Source: Microvirga mediterraneensis | GTDB taxonomy: Bacteria; Pseudomonadota; Alphaproteobacteria; Rhizobiales; Beijerinckiaceae | DNA: 64,000 bases | Assembly (NCBI RefSeq): GCF_013520865.1 | Contig: NZ_JACDXJ010000001.1 | Coordinates: 806,001 to 870,000, forward strand | Direction of reading: 5' to 3' | Shown: piece after piece, positions 9,069 through 16,803 of the stretch | Layout: each line of letters starts with the position of its first letter | Position numbering within the stretch: the stretch's first letter is position 1 | Notes under the pieces: model-generated | Database searches by the model: none | Seen by the model: only the letters and a program-made list of their open reading frames with translations | Told to the model about the DNA's origin: nothing | Program-made: the position numbers and the translations under genes

Positions 9069-9347
9069 ATGAGCGATATTACTCTCCAAGAGATACCCGT
9101 CCTGGCGGATGGCGGCAGGCACGAAGGACAGCTCGTTCTCGCGGACGGGCAGCTGGTGGCCGTCTTCACCTGGGTGACGCCGGAGGAAACCGTCGGCGGG
9201 CCGGAGCGGGCCGGCGGCTGGTTCCTGGAAGCGGGCTTCGGCCCTTGCGGCGGCCTGCTCAGCACGACGCCACCCGTTCTTGCCACCCTCGACGACGCCG
9301 TAACCTGGGTTCGCTCCCAGCTCAATGCCGGCCTGTCCCGGCCGTGA
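9069..9347 (+). CDS. Conserved-looking hypothetical protein, 92 aa
   Basis: A short acidic protein (MSDITLQEIPVLADGGRHEG...) that begins 15 bp after the Crp-type regulator and ends 5 bp before the convergent amine oxidase. Codon use follows the surrounding genes. It has no signal peptide or membrane segment and no motif that I recognise. ATG 9069 is preferred to an in-frame TTG four codons upstream. Its position suggests cotranscription with the regulator. Confidence 0.6.
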   Translation: MSDITLQEIPVLADGGRHEGQLVLADGQLVAVFTWVTPEETVGGPERAGGWFLEAGFGPCGGLLSTTPPVLATLDDAVTWVRSQLNAGLSRP

Positions 9348-9351
9348 GGCC

Positions 9352-10650
9352 TCAGCGCAATGTGGCGATGATCTCGCCGGCCGCTCTCTCGCCTTCGTCC
9401 CAGGCTCCTCCGGCCGTGCCCCACTGGGCCCGCGAGAGCGCCTCGCCGGCAAACCAGATCCGCTCACCGACCGGCGCCTTCAAGACATCACGGATGGCAT
9501 AAAGCCCCGGCGGCACCACGGCCCAGGAGGTGCGCGACCAGGGATCGTGCCGCCAGGCGGTGTTGTGTACGGCGGCGAGGTTGCGGATCGCCCGGTGGCC
9601 GAACTGCTCCGCCAGCACCGCGCGGGCATAGCGGTAAGGCGCGTGGACGTCCCGCCGGTCGAAGGCGGAGGCGGTCGGCTGGTCGAGCTCGAAGAAATGG
9701 AACGCGGTGCCGTCGATCCGGGTCAGGAGCCCCGGCGGCTGCCGGTGCGTTCCGGTGAGGCTCGCCAGGCGGTCCGCGCCGCGAAAGGGCGAATCCGGCC
9801 AGTGCAGGATCACATGCTCGTAAACTCCTTGCGTGAAGCCGTTGATCGCCTCCGCAACGGGACAGGGTAGGGCGGGCGCGAAGCGGATCGCCTCCTGCTG
9901 CAGCACAGCCATGGGCGCGGTGACGAGAACGGCCCTGGCCCGGAGCGTTCCGGCTGACGTCTCGATCCTCACGCCCTCGCCGGACCAGTCGATGCCGTGA
10001 ACGGCCGTGCCGGTCCGCACGGGAAGACGATGGGCGAGGCGGCCCACATAGGCGCCGAGTCCGCCGGCGATGAAGAGGTTGTCCGCGTATTCCATGCTCG
10101 GAAAATCGTGCAGGCTCACCTCGTCGAGCGGCCGGCCCGAGACGAGGCCGTGGATGGCGGCCCCCCGCCGCCCTTGTGGCCCCATCGGCGGAAGGACCGC
10201 CGCTGCCGGCTGATCCTCCCTTGCCTTGGCCGCCTGGGTCATGGCGCGGTCGGCCATGGCGAAGGCGCCGTCGAGGGCCACGCGCTCGGCTCGGGTGCCC
10301 GGCCTGCCGCGGACGAAGAAATGCCCGTTCACCGGCGCCCGGCGCAGGGGTTCGCCGCGTGCCCGCCCGAGCGCCACGAGAGGATTGATCGGGCCGGCAT
10401 GGAGCCAATGGGCGCCGAGGTCCACCGGATGCCCCTTGAAGCGGCGCGTGACCGTGCGCCCGCCGATCCGGTCCCGCGCTTCCAGTATCGTCACCGTCGC
10501 TCCAGACGCCAGGAGGCGCCGCGCCGCCGCGATCCCGGCGCTTCCCGCGCCGACGATCGCCACGTCGGGATTCGCGCTCCAGCCCGTCGCGGCTTCATGG
10601 TCCATCGGCACGGCTTTCTCCACCCCTCGCTTTGCGGCGGGATCGTTCAT
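9352..10650 (-). CDS. Flavin-dependent amine oxidase
   Basis: A 432-aa FAD enzyme of the monoamine/polyamine oxidase superfamily. It shows the N-terminal dinucleotide-binding motif VAIVGAGSAGIAAARRLL, the second FAD signature EARDRIGGRTVT, and the C-terminal FAD contact IWFAGEALSRAQWGTAGGAW. Such enzymes oxidise amines to imines with H2O2 release; the substrate is not evident. ATG 10650 (MNDPAAKRG) is the likely start; an upstream in-frame start at 10689 and an internal ATG at 10605 are alternatives, and none has a strong Shine-Dalgarno. It is divergent from the EI24 gene, 53 bp away. Confidence 0.85.
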   Translation of the reverse strand: MNDPAAKRGVEKAVPMDHEAATGWSANPDVAIVGAGSAGIAAARRLLASGATVTILEARDRIGGRTVTRRFKGHPVDLGAHWLHAGPINPLVALGRARGEPLRRAPVNGHFFVRGRPGTRAERVALDGAFAMADRAMTQAAKAREDQPAAAVLPPMGPQGRRGAAIHGLVSGRPLDEVSLHDFPSMEYADNLFIAGGLGAYVGRLAHRLPVRTGTAVHGIDWSGEGVRIETSAGTLRARAVLVTAPMAVLQQEAIRFAPALPCPVAEAINGFTQGVYEHVILHWPDSPFRGADRLASLTGTHRQPPGLLTRIDGTAFHFFELDQPTASAFDRRDVHAPYRYARAVLAEQFGHRAIRNLAAVHNTAWRHDPWSRTSWAVVPPGLYAIRDVLKAPVGERIWFAGEALSRAQWGTAGGAWDEGERAAGEIIATLR

Positions 10651-10703
10651 AAGTAAGGTCCGCTTCCCGCATCGAGGGATGCTGAGCAAGGACCAAACGA
10701 CAG

Positions 10704-11435
10704 ATGCTGATTCAATCGGTTTTCGCGGCGGCCCGCGAGGTCTTCTCGCCGGCCCTGCGGCGTATCCTCTGGAAATCGATTGGGTTGACGATCGCGCTGC
10801 TCGTCCTGGTCTGGCTCGGCCTGACCAAGCTGTTCGACCTCTTCCTGACCGATCACCATTTGAGCGCCACCTATCCGATCATCGACAGCTTCGCGTTCTT
10901 CCTCGCGGGCTTCGGTCTCTTCGTCGTCCTGGTCTATCTGCTGCCGGCGATTTCCGCCATCGTGGCGGGCTATTTCCTCGACGACGTGGCCGACGTGGTG
11001 GAGCGGGAGAGCTACCCGGCCGATCCGCCGGGCCGGGCCCTGCCCTTCGGCCAGTCCCTCATCTACGGCCTTCGCTTCGCCGGCCTGTCCCTGCTGGTGA
11101 ACCTCGTGGCCCTGCTCCTGTTCTTCATCCCGGGGATCAATATCGGCGTGTTCTTCATCGCCAACGCCTATCTGCTGGGCCGGGAATATTTCGAGCTGGC
11201 GGCGGGCCGCTTCTGGCATCCTGAGGACGTGGCGCGCCTGCGCACGGAATATCGGGGAACGGTGCTGGCCGCCGGCGCCGTGGTGGCGGCCCTGGTGCTC
11301 GTGCCGGTGGTGAACCTGATCACGCCGATCTTCGGCGCGGCCCTGATGGTTCACCTGCACAAGAAGCTCACGCGCAATCCGGCAAAGCCGTTGCCGCTGC
11401 GCCGGGACAATGCGGTTTCGATCGAGAAGGCTTAG
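10704..11435 (+). CDS. EI24/CysZ-like integral membrane protein
   Basis: A 243-aa protein with four to six hydrophobic helices (about residues 25-45, 63-90, 130-165, 190-220) and the family pattern YGLRFAGLSLLVNLVALLL, FFIPGINIGVFFIANAYLLG and REYFELAA. This matches the EI24 domain family that includes the sulfate permease CysZ, so sulfate transport is possible, but the family is broad. No sulfur-assimilation genes are adjacent. A dispersed palindrome starts 11 bp after the stop. Confidence 0.8.
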   Translation: MLIQSVFAAAREVFSPALRRILWKSIGLTIALLVLVWLGLTKLFDLFLTDHHLSATYPIIDSFAFFLAGFGLFVVLVYLLPAISAIVAGYFLDDVADVVERESYPADPPGRALPFGQSLIYGLRFAGLSLLVNLVALLLFFIPGINIGVFFIANAYLLGREYFELAAGRFWHPEDVARLRTEYRGTVLAAGAVVAALVLVPVVNLITPIFGAALMVHLHKKLTRNPAKPLPLRRDNAVSIEKA

Positions 11436-11445
11436 AAACAGTTAC

Positions 11446-11481
11446 AGCATCGGATGTGAATTCGAGCTCACGTCCGATGCT
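11446..11481. repeat. Dispersed palindromic repeat, short form
   Basis: A 36-bp imperfect palindrome with arms AGCATCGGATGTGA and TCACGTCCGATGCT (one mismatch), immediately downstream of the EI24 gene. It shares the AGCATCGG...CCGATGCT ends with elements at 25961, 26789, 54388 and 54881. It may act as a weak transcription-end hairpin. Confidence 0.75.
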
Positions 11482-11544
11482 CCAACGTTCCGGTCTGTCG
11501 CATCCTTACGCGCAGAACCGGTTCCCCCTTTTGCGCCCTATGCT

Positions 11545-12651
11545 TTAGCGGCTCGACGACTGGCCGACGGCCGGACCGGCGGCCCGCTCCGGGTGGAAAT
11601 CGGATCCGGCGCCTCCCGAACGGGGCGCGAGCAGGTCGGGCGTGTTGCTCGCAGGAGCGTTGCGCTTGAGATCGAACTGGCCGGTCCTGCGGAAGCGCAG
11701 GAGGTAGCTCGGGACGATCGCCTCGATGGTCGTGGGCGTGACGCCGAGGCCCTGAAGCGTCCGGCCCTCGCGGACGGCAGCCTCTGAGACCACGTTGTCC
11801 GTCTCCAGCAGGATCGCCTGGTCGCGGGTGGTGACGAGCTCGTCGGGGAGCAGGCCCAGGGTCAGCCAGTCGAGCCCGCCTAGGACGCCGCCCATGGTCC
11901 GGGCCAGATTGCCCGCCACGGGTACGATGGGACGCTTGCGCTCGGTGACTTCGAGGACGAATTCCATCATCTGGCGCATGGTGCGGATCTCGGGGCCGCC
12001 GAGCTCATAGACCCGGCCGCCCGTCACTGCGCCGTCCACGGCGCGCAGGACGGCCTCGGCCACGTCGCCCGCATAGACGGGCTGGAACCGGGTGTCGGCG
12101 CCGGGCAGGGGCAGCACGGGGAGCATCCGCGCGAGCGTTCCGAAGCGGTTGAAGGAGCTGTCGCCCGGCCCGAACATGAGGGAGGGGCGCAGGATCACCG
12201 CATCAGGCCGCTCCTGCAGCAAGGCGGCCTCGCCCTCGGCCTTGGAGCGCGCATAGGCCGATTCGGAATTGGCGTTCGCCCCGATGGCCGAGACATGGGT
12301 GAAGGACACGGCCTTCCTGGCGAGCCGCGCGATCATCGCCGGAGCCCTGGCCTGGAGCGCATCGAAGCGCTGGCGGCCGGTTTCCTGCAGGATGCCCACG
12401 AGATTGACCACATGGTCCGCCCGGGCCACCGCATGGGCGACCGAATCCTCGTTGCGCAGGTTGGCGTGGATCGGATTGATCTGCCCGACCTTGCCCAGAG
12501 GCAGGAAGTTCGCGAGGTTCGGCTGGCGGGTCGGCACGAGAACGCGATAGCCGCGCTCCGCCAGACGGCTCACCACGTAACGGCCGAGAAAGCCCGATCC
12601 GCCGAAAACGGTGACGGTTTGCTGCTCAGGCGTGCGAAGGGCACCGATCAT
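11545..12651 (-). CDS. Complex I NDUFA9-like NAD(P)-binding protein
   Basis: A 368-aa atypical short-chain dehydrogenase. The Rossmann motif is VTVFGGSGFLGRYVV, followed by HVVNLVGIL, the conserved YARSKAEGE (Tyr-x3-Lys) and LRPSLMFGPGD. This combination is the signature of the NDUFA9 family, an accessory subunit or assembly factor of respiratory complex I in mitochondria and alphaproteobacteria. No nuo genes are in the window. The C-terminal 40 residues are low-complexity and probably disordered. Confidence 0.86.
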   Translation of the reverse strand: MIGALRTPEQQTVTVFGGSGFLGRYVVSRLAERGYRVLVPTRQPNLANFLPLGKVGQINPIHANLRNEDSVAHAVARADHVVNLVGILQETGRQRFDALQARAPAMIARLARKAVSFTHVSAIGANANSESAYARSKAEGEAALLQERPDAVILRPSLMFGPGDSSFNRFGTLARMLPVLPLPGADTRFQPVYAGDVAEAVLRAVDGAVTGGRVYELGGPEIRTMRQMMEFVLEVTERKRPIVPVAGNLARTMGGVLGGLDWLTLGLLPDELVTTRDQAILLETDNVVSEAAVREGRTLQGLGVTPTTIEAIVPSYLLRFRRTGQFDLKRNAPASNTPDLLAPRSGGAGSDFHPERAAGPAVGQSSSR

Positions 12652-12781
12652 GAAACTCTCCCGCCCGGCTCAGGGCTTGCATGGAGCTTGGGTGTGAAAT
12701 TCGAAGATGTCTCTAGTCAAACGCCGCTCCCCTGTGAAGAGGTGCAACGCCAAGAAAGCGCATCGGTCGCATTTTCAGTGA

Positions 12782-12809
12782 TTGACGAAGCCCGAGAAGC
12801 ACCGTAAAC
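12782..12809 (+). promoter_or_regulatory. Putative promoter of tRNA-Leu
   Basis: TTGACG (12782-12787) and GTAAAC (12804-12809) are spaced by 16 nt, ending 21 nt before the mature tRNA. The -35 matches the consensus at five of six positions; the -10 is weak, as often in alphaproteobacteria. The call rests on this spacing and position. Confidence 0.45.
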
Positions 12810-12830
12810 GAAGCCTCGCCGACGAGGCAT

Positions 12831-12915
12831 GCCCAGGTGGCGGAATTGGTAGACGCACTGCTTTCAGGTAGCAGCGGGTAACACCGTGGAGGTTCGAGTC
12901 CTCTCCTGGGCACCA
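12831..12915 (+). tRNA. tRNA-Leu(CAG)
   Basis: An 85-base tRNA gene with encoded CCA. The acceptor arms GCCCAGG and CCTGGGC pair fully, the D-arm contains GGTAGACGC, and the anticodon stem CTGCT/AGCAG encloses TTCAGGT with anticodon CAG (reads CUG leucine codons, the major Leu codon in high-GC genomes). A long class II variable arm follows (CGGGTAACACCGT). The T-arm GGAGG-TTCGAGT-CCTCT is normal. The long variable arm and anticodon together fix the identity as leucine. Confidence 0.97.
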
Positions 12916-12916
12916 T

Positions 12917-12956
12917 CCCTCAAGAAGCGCAATGCGCGCAACGGGTTGAGGGTTTA
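12917..12956 (+). terminator. Putative terminator after tRNA-Leu
   Basis: Seven-base arms CCCTCAA (12917-12923) and TTGAGGG (12946-12952) enclose a smaller GCGC/GCGC hairpin and are followed by TTTAAAAG. Two bases separate it from the tRNA CCA. The T-run is short, so it is a moderate call. The rest of the gap to 13158 holds no feature that I can support. Confidence 0.5.
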
Positions 12957-13158
12957 AAAGATTTCAGCCTTTCACTCTGAGACACGGCAGGTGCCTGCAA
13001 AGGCATCTTGGTGCCGTAGTCCTGAACGCAACTCTCGAATATATTACTTCTGATCACGGTCGCTGAAGTGCATTGGGCATGACGATGCAGGGGCGCCGAA
13101 TCGATTCCGCGCCGCCTGCTGCCAAATCCATGGGTTAGGCTCTTCGGCTCTGCTGCCG

Positions 13159-13461
13159 TTAGGCCTTCGTCTCCGCCGCCTCGGTGCGTGGGCTTGCCTG
13201 GGAAGCAGCCATGGGCTTGCGCGGTCCGGAGAAGCGGGGCTTCGGCTTGGGAGCCGCGATCAACCCTTCCCGGATCGCCTGCTTACGGGCCAGCTTGCGG
13301 CTTCGGCGGACGGCTTCGGCTTTCTCGCGGGTCTTTCGCTCAGAAGGCTTCTCGTAAGACTTGCGCGCCTTCATCTCGCGAAAGATGCCTTCCCGCTGCA
13401 TCTTCTTCTTGAGAACTCTCAGAGCCTGATCGACGTTGTTATCGCGCACTAAAACTTGCAA
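13159..13461 (-). CDS. rpsU: 30S ribosomal protein S21
   Basis: S21 binds the platform of the small ribosomal subunit near the anti-Shine-Dalgarno region. The first 60 residues match the family ([20 protein letters not shown], then [20 protein letters not shown]). The 100-aa protein carries a longer basic and Ala/Pro-rich C-terminal tail than the E. coli form (71 aa), a common feature of alphaproteobacterial S21. It heads a region of small minus-strand genes reading away from the csp promoter. Confidence 0.95.
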   Translation of the reverse strand: MQVLVRDNNVDQALRVLKKKMQREGIFREMKARKSYEKPSERKTREKAEAVRRSRKLARKQAIREGLIAAPKPKPRFSGPRKPMAASQASPRTEAAETKA

Positions 13462-13530
13462 GGAATGTCCCTTCTCAATTCGTGGGTTTCGTTTCGCCGC
13501 GGCAGAGCCTAGCGGGTTGATCGGGAGGAG

Positions 13531-13725
13531 TTACGTGCCGCGGATCTCGCTCTCACGGACGGCTCGTTCGATCGCTCCTGACTTGATCCGGTAGGAAACC
13601 TCCCCGGTCTGGTCGGCAGGCATGAGCCGCGTCACCTCGTAGATACTGGCGGCACCTGTTCGAGCATCGGAAAATCCCGGCTGGGTCAGGCGAACCATCT
13701 GCCGGACCTTGAATTTGTGAGCCAT
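13531..13725 (-). CDS. Small conserved-looking hypothetical protein, 64 aa
   Basis: A 64-residue basic protein (MAHKFKVRQMVRLTQPGFSD...) with no signal peptide or membrane helix. A Shine-Dalgarno-like GAGGAGA lies upstream of the ATG at 13725. The KFKVRQMVRL...YEVTRLMP...YRIKS pattern suggests a small beta-rich fold, and similar short proteins are scattered in rhizobial genomes; I do not know a function. It lies between rpsU and the DUF6481 gene, all on the minus strand. Confidence 0.7.
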   Translation of the reverse strand: MAHKFKVRQMVRLTQPGFSDARTGAASIYEVTRLMPADQTGEVSYRIKSGAIERAVRESEIRGT

Positions 13726-13758
13726 CGGTCAATCTCCTCGTGACGGGGTCGGACGCAG

Positions 13759-14106
13759 TTACTTCCGGGCCTTGCGGGCGGCGTAACGAGCATCGCGGGC
13801 GGCCTTGCGTTCCATCTCGTGCCTTGCGTCGCTCTCTTCCTTCTCGGCCGCCGCGCGTCGTTCCTGCGCCGCTTGATCGGCCGCGTGAGCTTCACGCGCC
13901 ATGGCAAGGTTGGCCTCCTCGGCCAGTCGCTTCGCGTCCCGTTCAGCCAAGCGAACCTCGCGTGCTGCGCTCACGGCCGCACGCGCAGCGCGCCGTTCGG
14001 ACACGGCCGGGTCGTCCGGCCCGGGCCGCTGGCGGAACTTTGCCACCATGGCCTGCTTCGCGCTTTGGGAAACCTGCAGTCGCTCGCCGAAATCTTTGTG
14101 CTTCAT
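13759..14106 (-). CDS. DUF6481 family alanine/arginine-rich coiled-coil protein
   Basis: A 115-aa protein that is nearly all charged helix. After MKHKDFGERLQVSQSAKQAM comes a run rich in Ala, Arg, Glu and Lys with AVSERRAARAAVSAAREVRL, predicted to form a long coiled coil. The start pattern (K-D-F-ER...AK-A---KFR..P---DPAV-ER-AARAA) fits DUF6481, whose role is unknown. ATG 14106 is preferred to ATG 14124. The stop lies 33 bp before the 64-aa gene. Confidence 0.75.
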   Translation of the reverse strand: MKHKDFGERLQVSQSAKQAMVAKFRQRPGPDDPAVSERRAARAAVSAAREVRLAERDAKRLAEEANLAMAREAHAADQAAQERRAAAEKEESDARHEMERKAARDARYAARKARK

Positions 14107-14151
14107 ATCACCTGTCAATCTCATGAAATCCGTCGGCCCCGTCCGATAGCG

Positions 14152-14349
14152 TTATCGGACACGCCGAATGCTGGTGATGGTGCCTTCAGGAAGGGTCCCC
14201 TGTTCCTGTCGTGCTCGTGCCATCCCTTCAACAAAACGCGCATCGGAGGCCTTTTCCAGATCGTCGATCCAGAGATAGGCGCGGCGCGCATCGTCGTAGT
14301 CGACGACGAACATCACCGATTTGGCGGGAGTCTTTCGAAACGTATACAT
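14152..14349 (-). CDS. Hypothetical protein, 65 aa
   Basis: The likely start is ATG 14349 (MYTFRKTPAKSVMFVVDYDD), with GGGGA eight bases upstream. Longer in-frame starts (14373, 14427) lack such a site, and the longest would lie just downstream of the csp terminator hairpin. The protein is a compact mixed sequence with YLWIDDLEKASDARFVEGM, no signal peptide and no family that I recognise. It follows the csp terminator and precedes the DUF6481 gene. Confidence 0.6.
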   Translation of the reverse strand: MYTFRKTPAKSVMFVVDYDDARRAYLWIDDLEKASDARFVEGMARARQEQGTLPEGTITSIRRVR

Positions 14350-14389
14350 CGCTTCATTCCCCGATCTGGCCATGGGGTCATGGCGTGTT

Positions 14390-14420
14390 GAAAGAAAAAG
14401 CCGCTCCGCCGAGGAGCGGC
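14390..14420 (-). terminator. Rho-independent terminator of csp
   Basis: On the minus strand an eight-base stem GCCGCTCC/GGAGCGGC with a five-base loop is followed directly by TTTTTCTTTC. It begins about 40 bases after the cold-shock stop codon. This is a textbook intrinsic terminator and separates csp from the small genes downstream. Confidence 0.9.
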
Positions 14421-14458
14421 TTCGCAAGGCGGCCCTTATAGGGTGCGCCCTGTCATGC

Positions 14459-14668
14459 TCAGTCCGCCTGGATGTTGTTGACGGCGACCTTGCCGGAGCG
14501 GCGGTCCTCGGCGGTGTCGAAGGACACCTTCTGGCCCTCGCGCAGGCCGCGGATGCCGGCGCGCTCGAGCGCGGTGGCGTGCACGAACACGTCCTTGCTG
14601 CCGTCGTCCGGCTGGATGAAGCCGAAGCCTTTTTGATCGTTGTAGAACTTCACGGTGCCCGAAATCAT
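14459..14668 (-). CDS. cspA: Cold-shock domain protein (CspA family)
   Basis: A 69-aa single-stranded nucleic acid chaperone. It shows the RNP1 motif KGFGFIQPD and RNP2 DVFVHATAL inside a canonical five-strand cold-shock domain beginning MISGTVKFYND. ATG 14668 is chosen because AAGGA lies seven bases upstream and family proteins start there; an in-frame extension to 14713 is not supported. A strong terminator follows. The upstream region of more than 500 bases leaves room for a structured leader, typical of csp mRNAs. Confidence 0.95.
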   Translation of the reverse strand: MISGTVKFYNDQKGFGFIQPDDGSKDVFVHATALERAGIRGLREGQKVSFDTAEDRRSGKVAVNNIQAD

Positions 14669-15220
14669 GGGAATATCCTTGGAGAGGCTTGTATGCACGT
14701 GAGCCCGGGGCATGCGGAGGCACGCCCGCGCTCGGGTTCGTCGATGTTTGGGAAGGGGGTCTGAACGTGCGCCTGGAAGGCCAAGGCGTAACGGCCCGAT
14801 TGTCCGGCCAAATGTCGATGATCTCTATCTAAGCCTCACTTACGGCGAATACAAGGCGCATCGACAAAGTCATGTTCCAGATTAGCCGTTTTTATATCCC
14901 AGAAGTGAATGCGCCATCCAAGTTTTTTAGGGCACGAGGTGCGGATGAGGAGCGCTTCCGAAAGGGACATTTTCTCGCAACTTTATGGATATTTTCTATT
15001 CGTTCTTGTGATCATGGGAAAAGTGGTCCATATTAGTCTTATCCAACCGATACGTTCGGCCTGCTCTCTGAAGCTCATGATTGAGCGCCGAGCCCGCTTT
15101 CCGCACCTTTGAAGTTTGGTCGCTGCGTGTAGTCCACGCGGCGGATCTGTCGTTTTGCTCCGCATTCGACGTCATCAACAACAGCGGCACAGCCTGAGGC
15201 TGAAGCCGTTTAAGGAACCC
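14669..15220. other. Upstream region of csp and of a small plus-strand gene
   Basis: About 550 bases without a gene that I can support. The part next to csp probably holds its promoter and long 5' leader. The stretch 14880-15030 is unusually AT-rich for this genome (for example TTTTTATATCC near 14891). A 67-codon open frame at 14909-15112 is hydrophobic but has no ribosome site and is left uncalled. Confidence 0.4.
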
Positions 15221-15373
15221 ATGTACACGATACCTCATACGAAACCGGTGAAGACGCTGTCTCAGCCCTTGCCGAAGAAGCAGCCTCACAAGTCCCTTGC
15301 GACTTGGCGGCCACAGCAGACCACCCTCACCCGCGAAGAGATCCGAGCGATCGTTCTTGAGCAGCTCGGCTAG
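15221..15373 (+). CDS. Small basic protein, 50 aa
   Basis: A 50-codon gene starting MYTIPHTKPVKTLSQPLPKK and ending LTREEIRAIVLEQLG. TAAGGAACCC just before the ATG is a good ribosome-binding site, and the C-terminal segment looks like a short amphipathic helix. It ends two bases before a palindromic repeat that could act as its terminator. No family is recognised. The call rests on the ribosome site and plausible codon use. Confidence 0.5.
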   Translation: MYTIPHTKPVKTLSQPLPKKQPHKSLATWRPQQTTLTREEIRAIVLEQLG

Positions 15374-15374
15374 A

Positions 15375-15421
15375 GTCTCGGACCCAAAAGTGGGCGCCAC
15401 TTTTGGGATTCATCCGATGCT
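15375..15421. repeat. Dispersed palindromic repeat, variant copy
   Basis: Inner arms CCCAAAAGTGG and CCACTTTTGGG surround a short centre, with outer parts TCGGA and TCCGATGCT related to the perfect 42-bp copies at 54388 and 54881. It begins two bases after the 50-aa gene. Confidence 0.7.
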
Positions 15422-15435
15422 CCTTCTCTTGGCTG

Positions 15436-15504
15436 GCGCATCGGATGAGGCGGCAAGCCGGTCCACTTTTCGCTGACGCGGCCCTCTGGGTCCGCACGAT
15501 GCTC
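15436..15504. repeat. Dispersed palindromic repeat, long form
   Basis: Outer ends GCGCATCGG and CGATGCTC enclose a conserved body with TTTTCGCTGACGCGGCCCTC. The same body occurs at 54301-54373 and, inverted, at 54936-55007. Confidence 0.7.
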
Positions 15505-16058
15505 CAAGATCACGACTCATTCCATGAGCGCTCCGGCCGTCCTGACGAGATTGTCGGAGCTCTGCCGTGTGGCGGCTGTGTGGTTTCCCTATTCTGGTCT
15601 TCTGCGGAAGAGAGGAGCGGCCACCGAAGCCGCCGCGTCGGATCCCGCCGAGGCGGTCCATTCCTACTCCGGGGACAGCCCGCCTTCGGCGCCGGGATCG
15701 CCCCTCTTCAAGCCCAGGTCGGTCGATCCGCAACGGCGTGAGCGCGACAATCGGCCTTCCGGTGCCTCTTCCATTCAGAGCATCGGACGTCAATTCGAAC
15801 TCCCGTCGGACGCCTCAAGCCATTGGGGTCCCGCATCCTTACCCACATGACCGGTTCCTGCTTCTGCGTTCGCCGCTTCAGCCTGCGGGACCTTTCCCAT
15901 GGGCCTCCTGGGGCATCGGGATTTGCGCGCGAGCGCTCGGCCTTCGGAACGAAACCGCCTGCGGCCTGTTAACCCTTGTTTAACTCTTGCCTTGAATTCG
16001 CCATCCGCGCCGTGCCAATAAAGATGAACAATTCCTTAACGGCACATCGGTGGGGGCA
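15505..16058. other. Intergenic region with a degenerate repeat
   Basis: About 550 bases with no supported gene. A decayed palindrome lies at 15779-15815 (AGCATCGGACGTCAATTCGA followed by a mutated right arm). The remainder, GC-rich and free of good ribosome sites, probably includes the promoter of the transglutaminase-like gene; the AT-richer segment at 15970-16045 is the best place for it. Confidence 0.4.
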
Positions 16059-16718
16059 ATGCGGCAACCTCTCTTCGGGCTTCTGAGCGTCCGGCCTTTT
16101 TCCAAGAGCGCGCTTCGTTTCTCCGCCCTTTCCCTCGCCCTGACATTCGCCGCCGCCGCGCAGGCCCAGACCGGGAGCATCTTGCCCGGTTCCTCGCAGC
16201 CCGTCGCCCAGGTAGGCATGGCCAAGCCGATCATGGGCTGGGTCCGCTTCTGCGAGCAGTACCCGGCAGAGTGCACGGTCGATTCGTCCGAGCCCGCAAC
16301 CATTCAGCTGGGCGCCAAGGAATGGCAGACGATCGTTCGCATCAACCAGCAGGTCAATGCGGCCATCAAGCCCAAGACCGACATGGATCATTGGGGTGTC
16401 GAGGACGTCTGGGATTTCGCCGAGGACGGCTATGGCGATTGCGAGGATTACCAGCTCGTCAAGCGCAAGCGTCTGGTCGAGGCCGGCTTTCCCCGCCGCG
16501 CGCTGCGCATGACCGTCGTGATCGACGAGGAGGGCGCGGGGCATGCGGTCATGATGGTGCGCACCAACCGGGGCGACTTCATCCTCGACAACAAGCGCAA
16601 TGCCGTCCTGCCGTGGCACAGGACCGGTTACACCTACATCAAGCGCGAGGGTGACCAGAACATGGCCTGGGCCTCGCTCGGCGGTCAGGTGTCGCCGACC
16701 ATGACGGCGAACCAGTAA
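16059..16718 (+). CDS. Exported transglutaminase-like cysteine peptidase
   Basis: A 219-aa protein of the bacterial transglutaminase-like cysteine proteinase (BTLCP, DUF920) family. It has a signal peptide (hydrophobic ALSLALTFAAAAQAQ near residues 24-37). The catalytic triad is visible: Cys in YGDCEDYQLVKR, His in GAGHAVMMVRT, and Asp in FILDNKRN. Family members cut or modify periplasmic proteins; LapG-type members release adhesins, but no LapD-like partner is nearby. ATG 16059 is used; an in-frame GTG three codons upstream is possible. Confidence 0.85.
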   Translation: MRQPLFGLLSVRPFSKSALRFSALSLALTFAAAAQAQTGSILPGSSQPVAQVGMAKPIMGWVRFCEQYPAECTVDSSEPATIQLGAKEWQTIVRINQQVNAAIKPKTDMDHWGVEDVWDFAEDGYGDCEDYQLVKRKRLVEAGFPRRALRMTVVIDEEGAGHAVMMVRTNRGDFILDNKRNAVLPWHRTGYTYIKREGDQNMAWASLGGQVSPTMTANQ

Positions 16719-16739
16719 GCCCGCTCGACCCGACGACGG

Positions 16740-16799
16740 CCTCCCGAGAGAACAAAGCCGCCCGGTCGCAGTTGTCACTGCGGAGCTTGTTCGGGAGGG
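16740..16799 (+). promoter_or_regulatory. Long hairpin that includes the ctaG ribosome site
   Basis: CCTCCCGA (16740-16747) with downstream AACAA can pair with TTGTTCGGGAGG (16788-16799), closing a stem over about 40 nt. The right arm overlaps GGGAGGGG, the Shine-Dalgarno of ctaG (ATG 16804). If formed in mRNA it would hide the ribosome site. The pairing is seen in sequence; the regulatory role is inference. Confidence 0.5.
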
Positions 16800-16803
16800 G
16801 CAT

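Noticed and set aside
12713..12916. Minus-strand frame of 67 codons across tRNA-Leu
   Set aside because: It overlaps the entire tRNA gene. Such 'MVPRRGLEPP' frames are well-known false proteins produced by tRNA antisense sequence.
14909..15112. Hydrophobic 67-codon plus-strand frame upstream of the 50-aa gene
   Set aside because: No ribosome-binding site, atypical codon use and location in the AT-rich csp upstream region; not enough support to call a gene.
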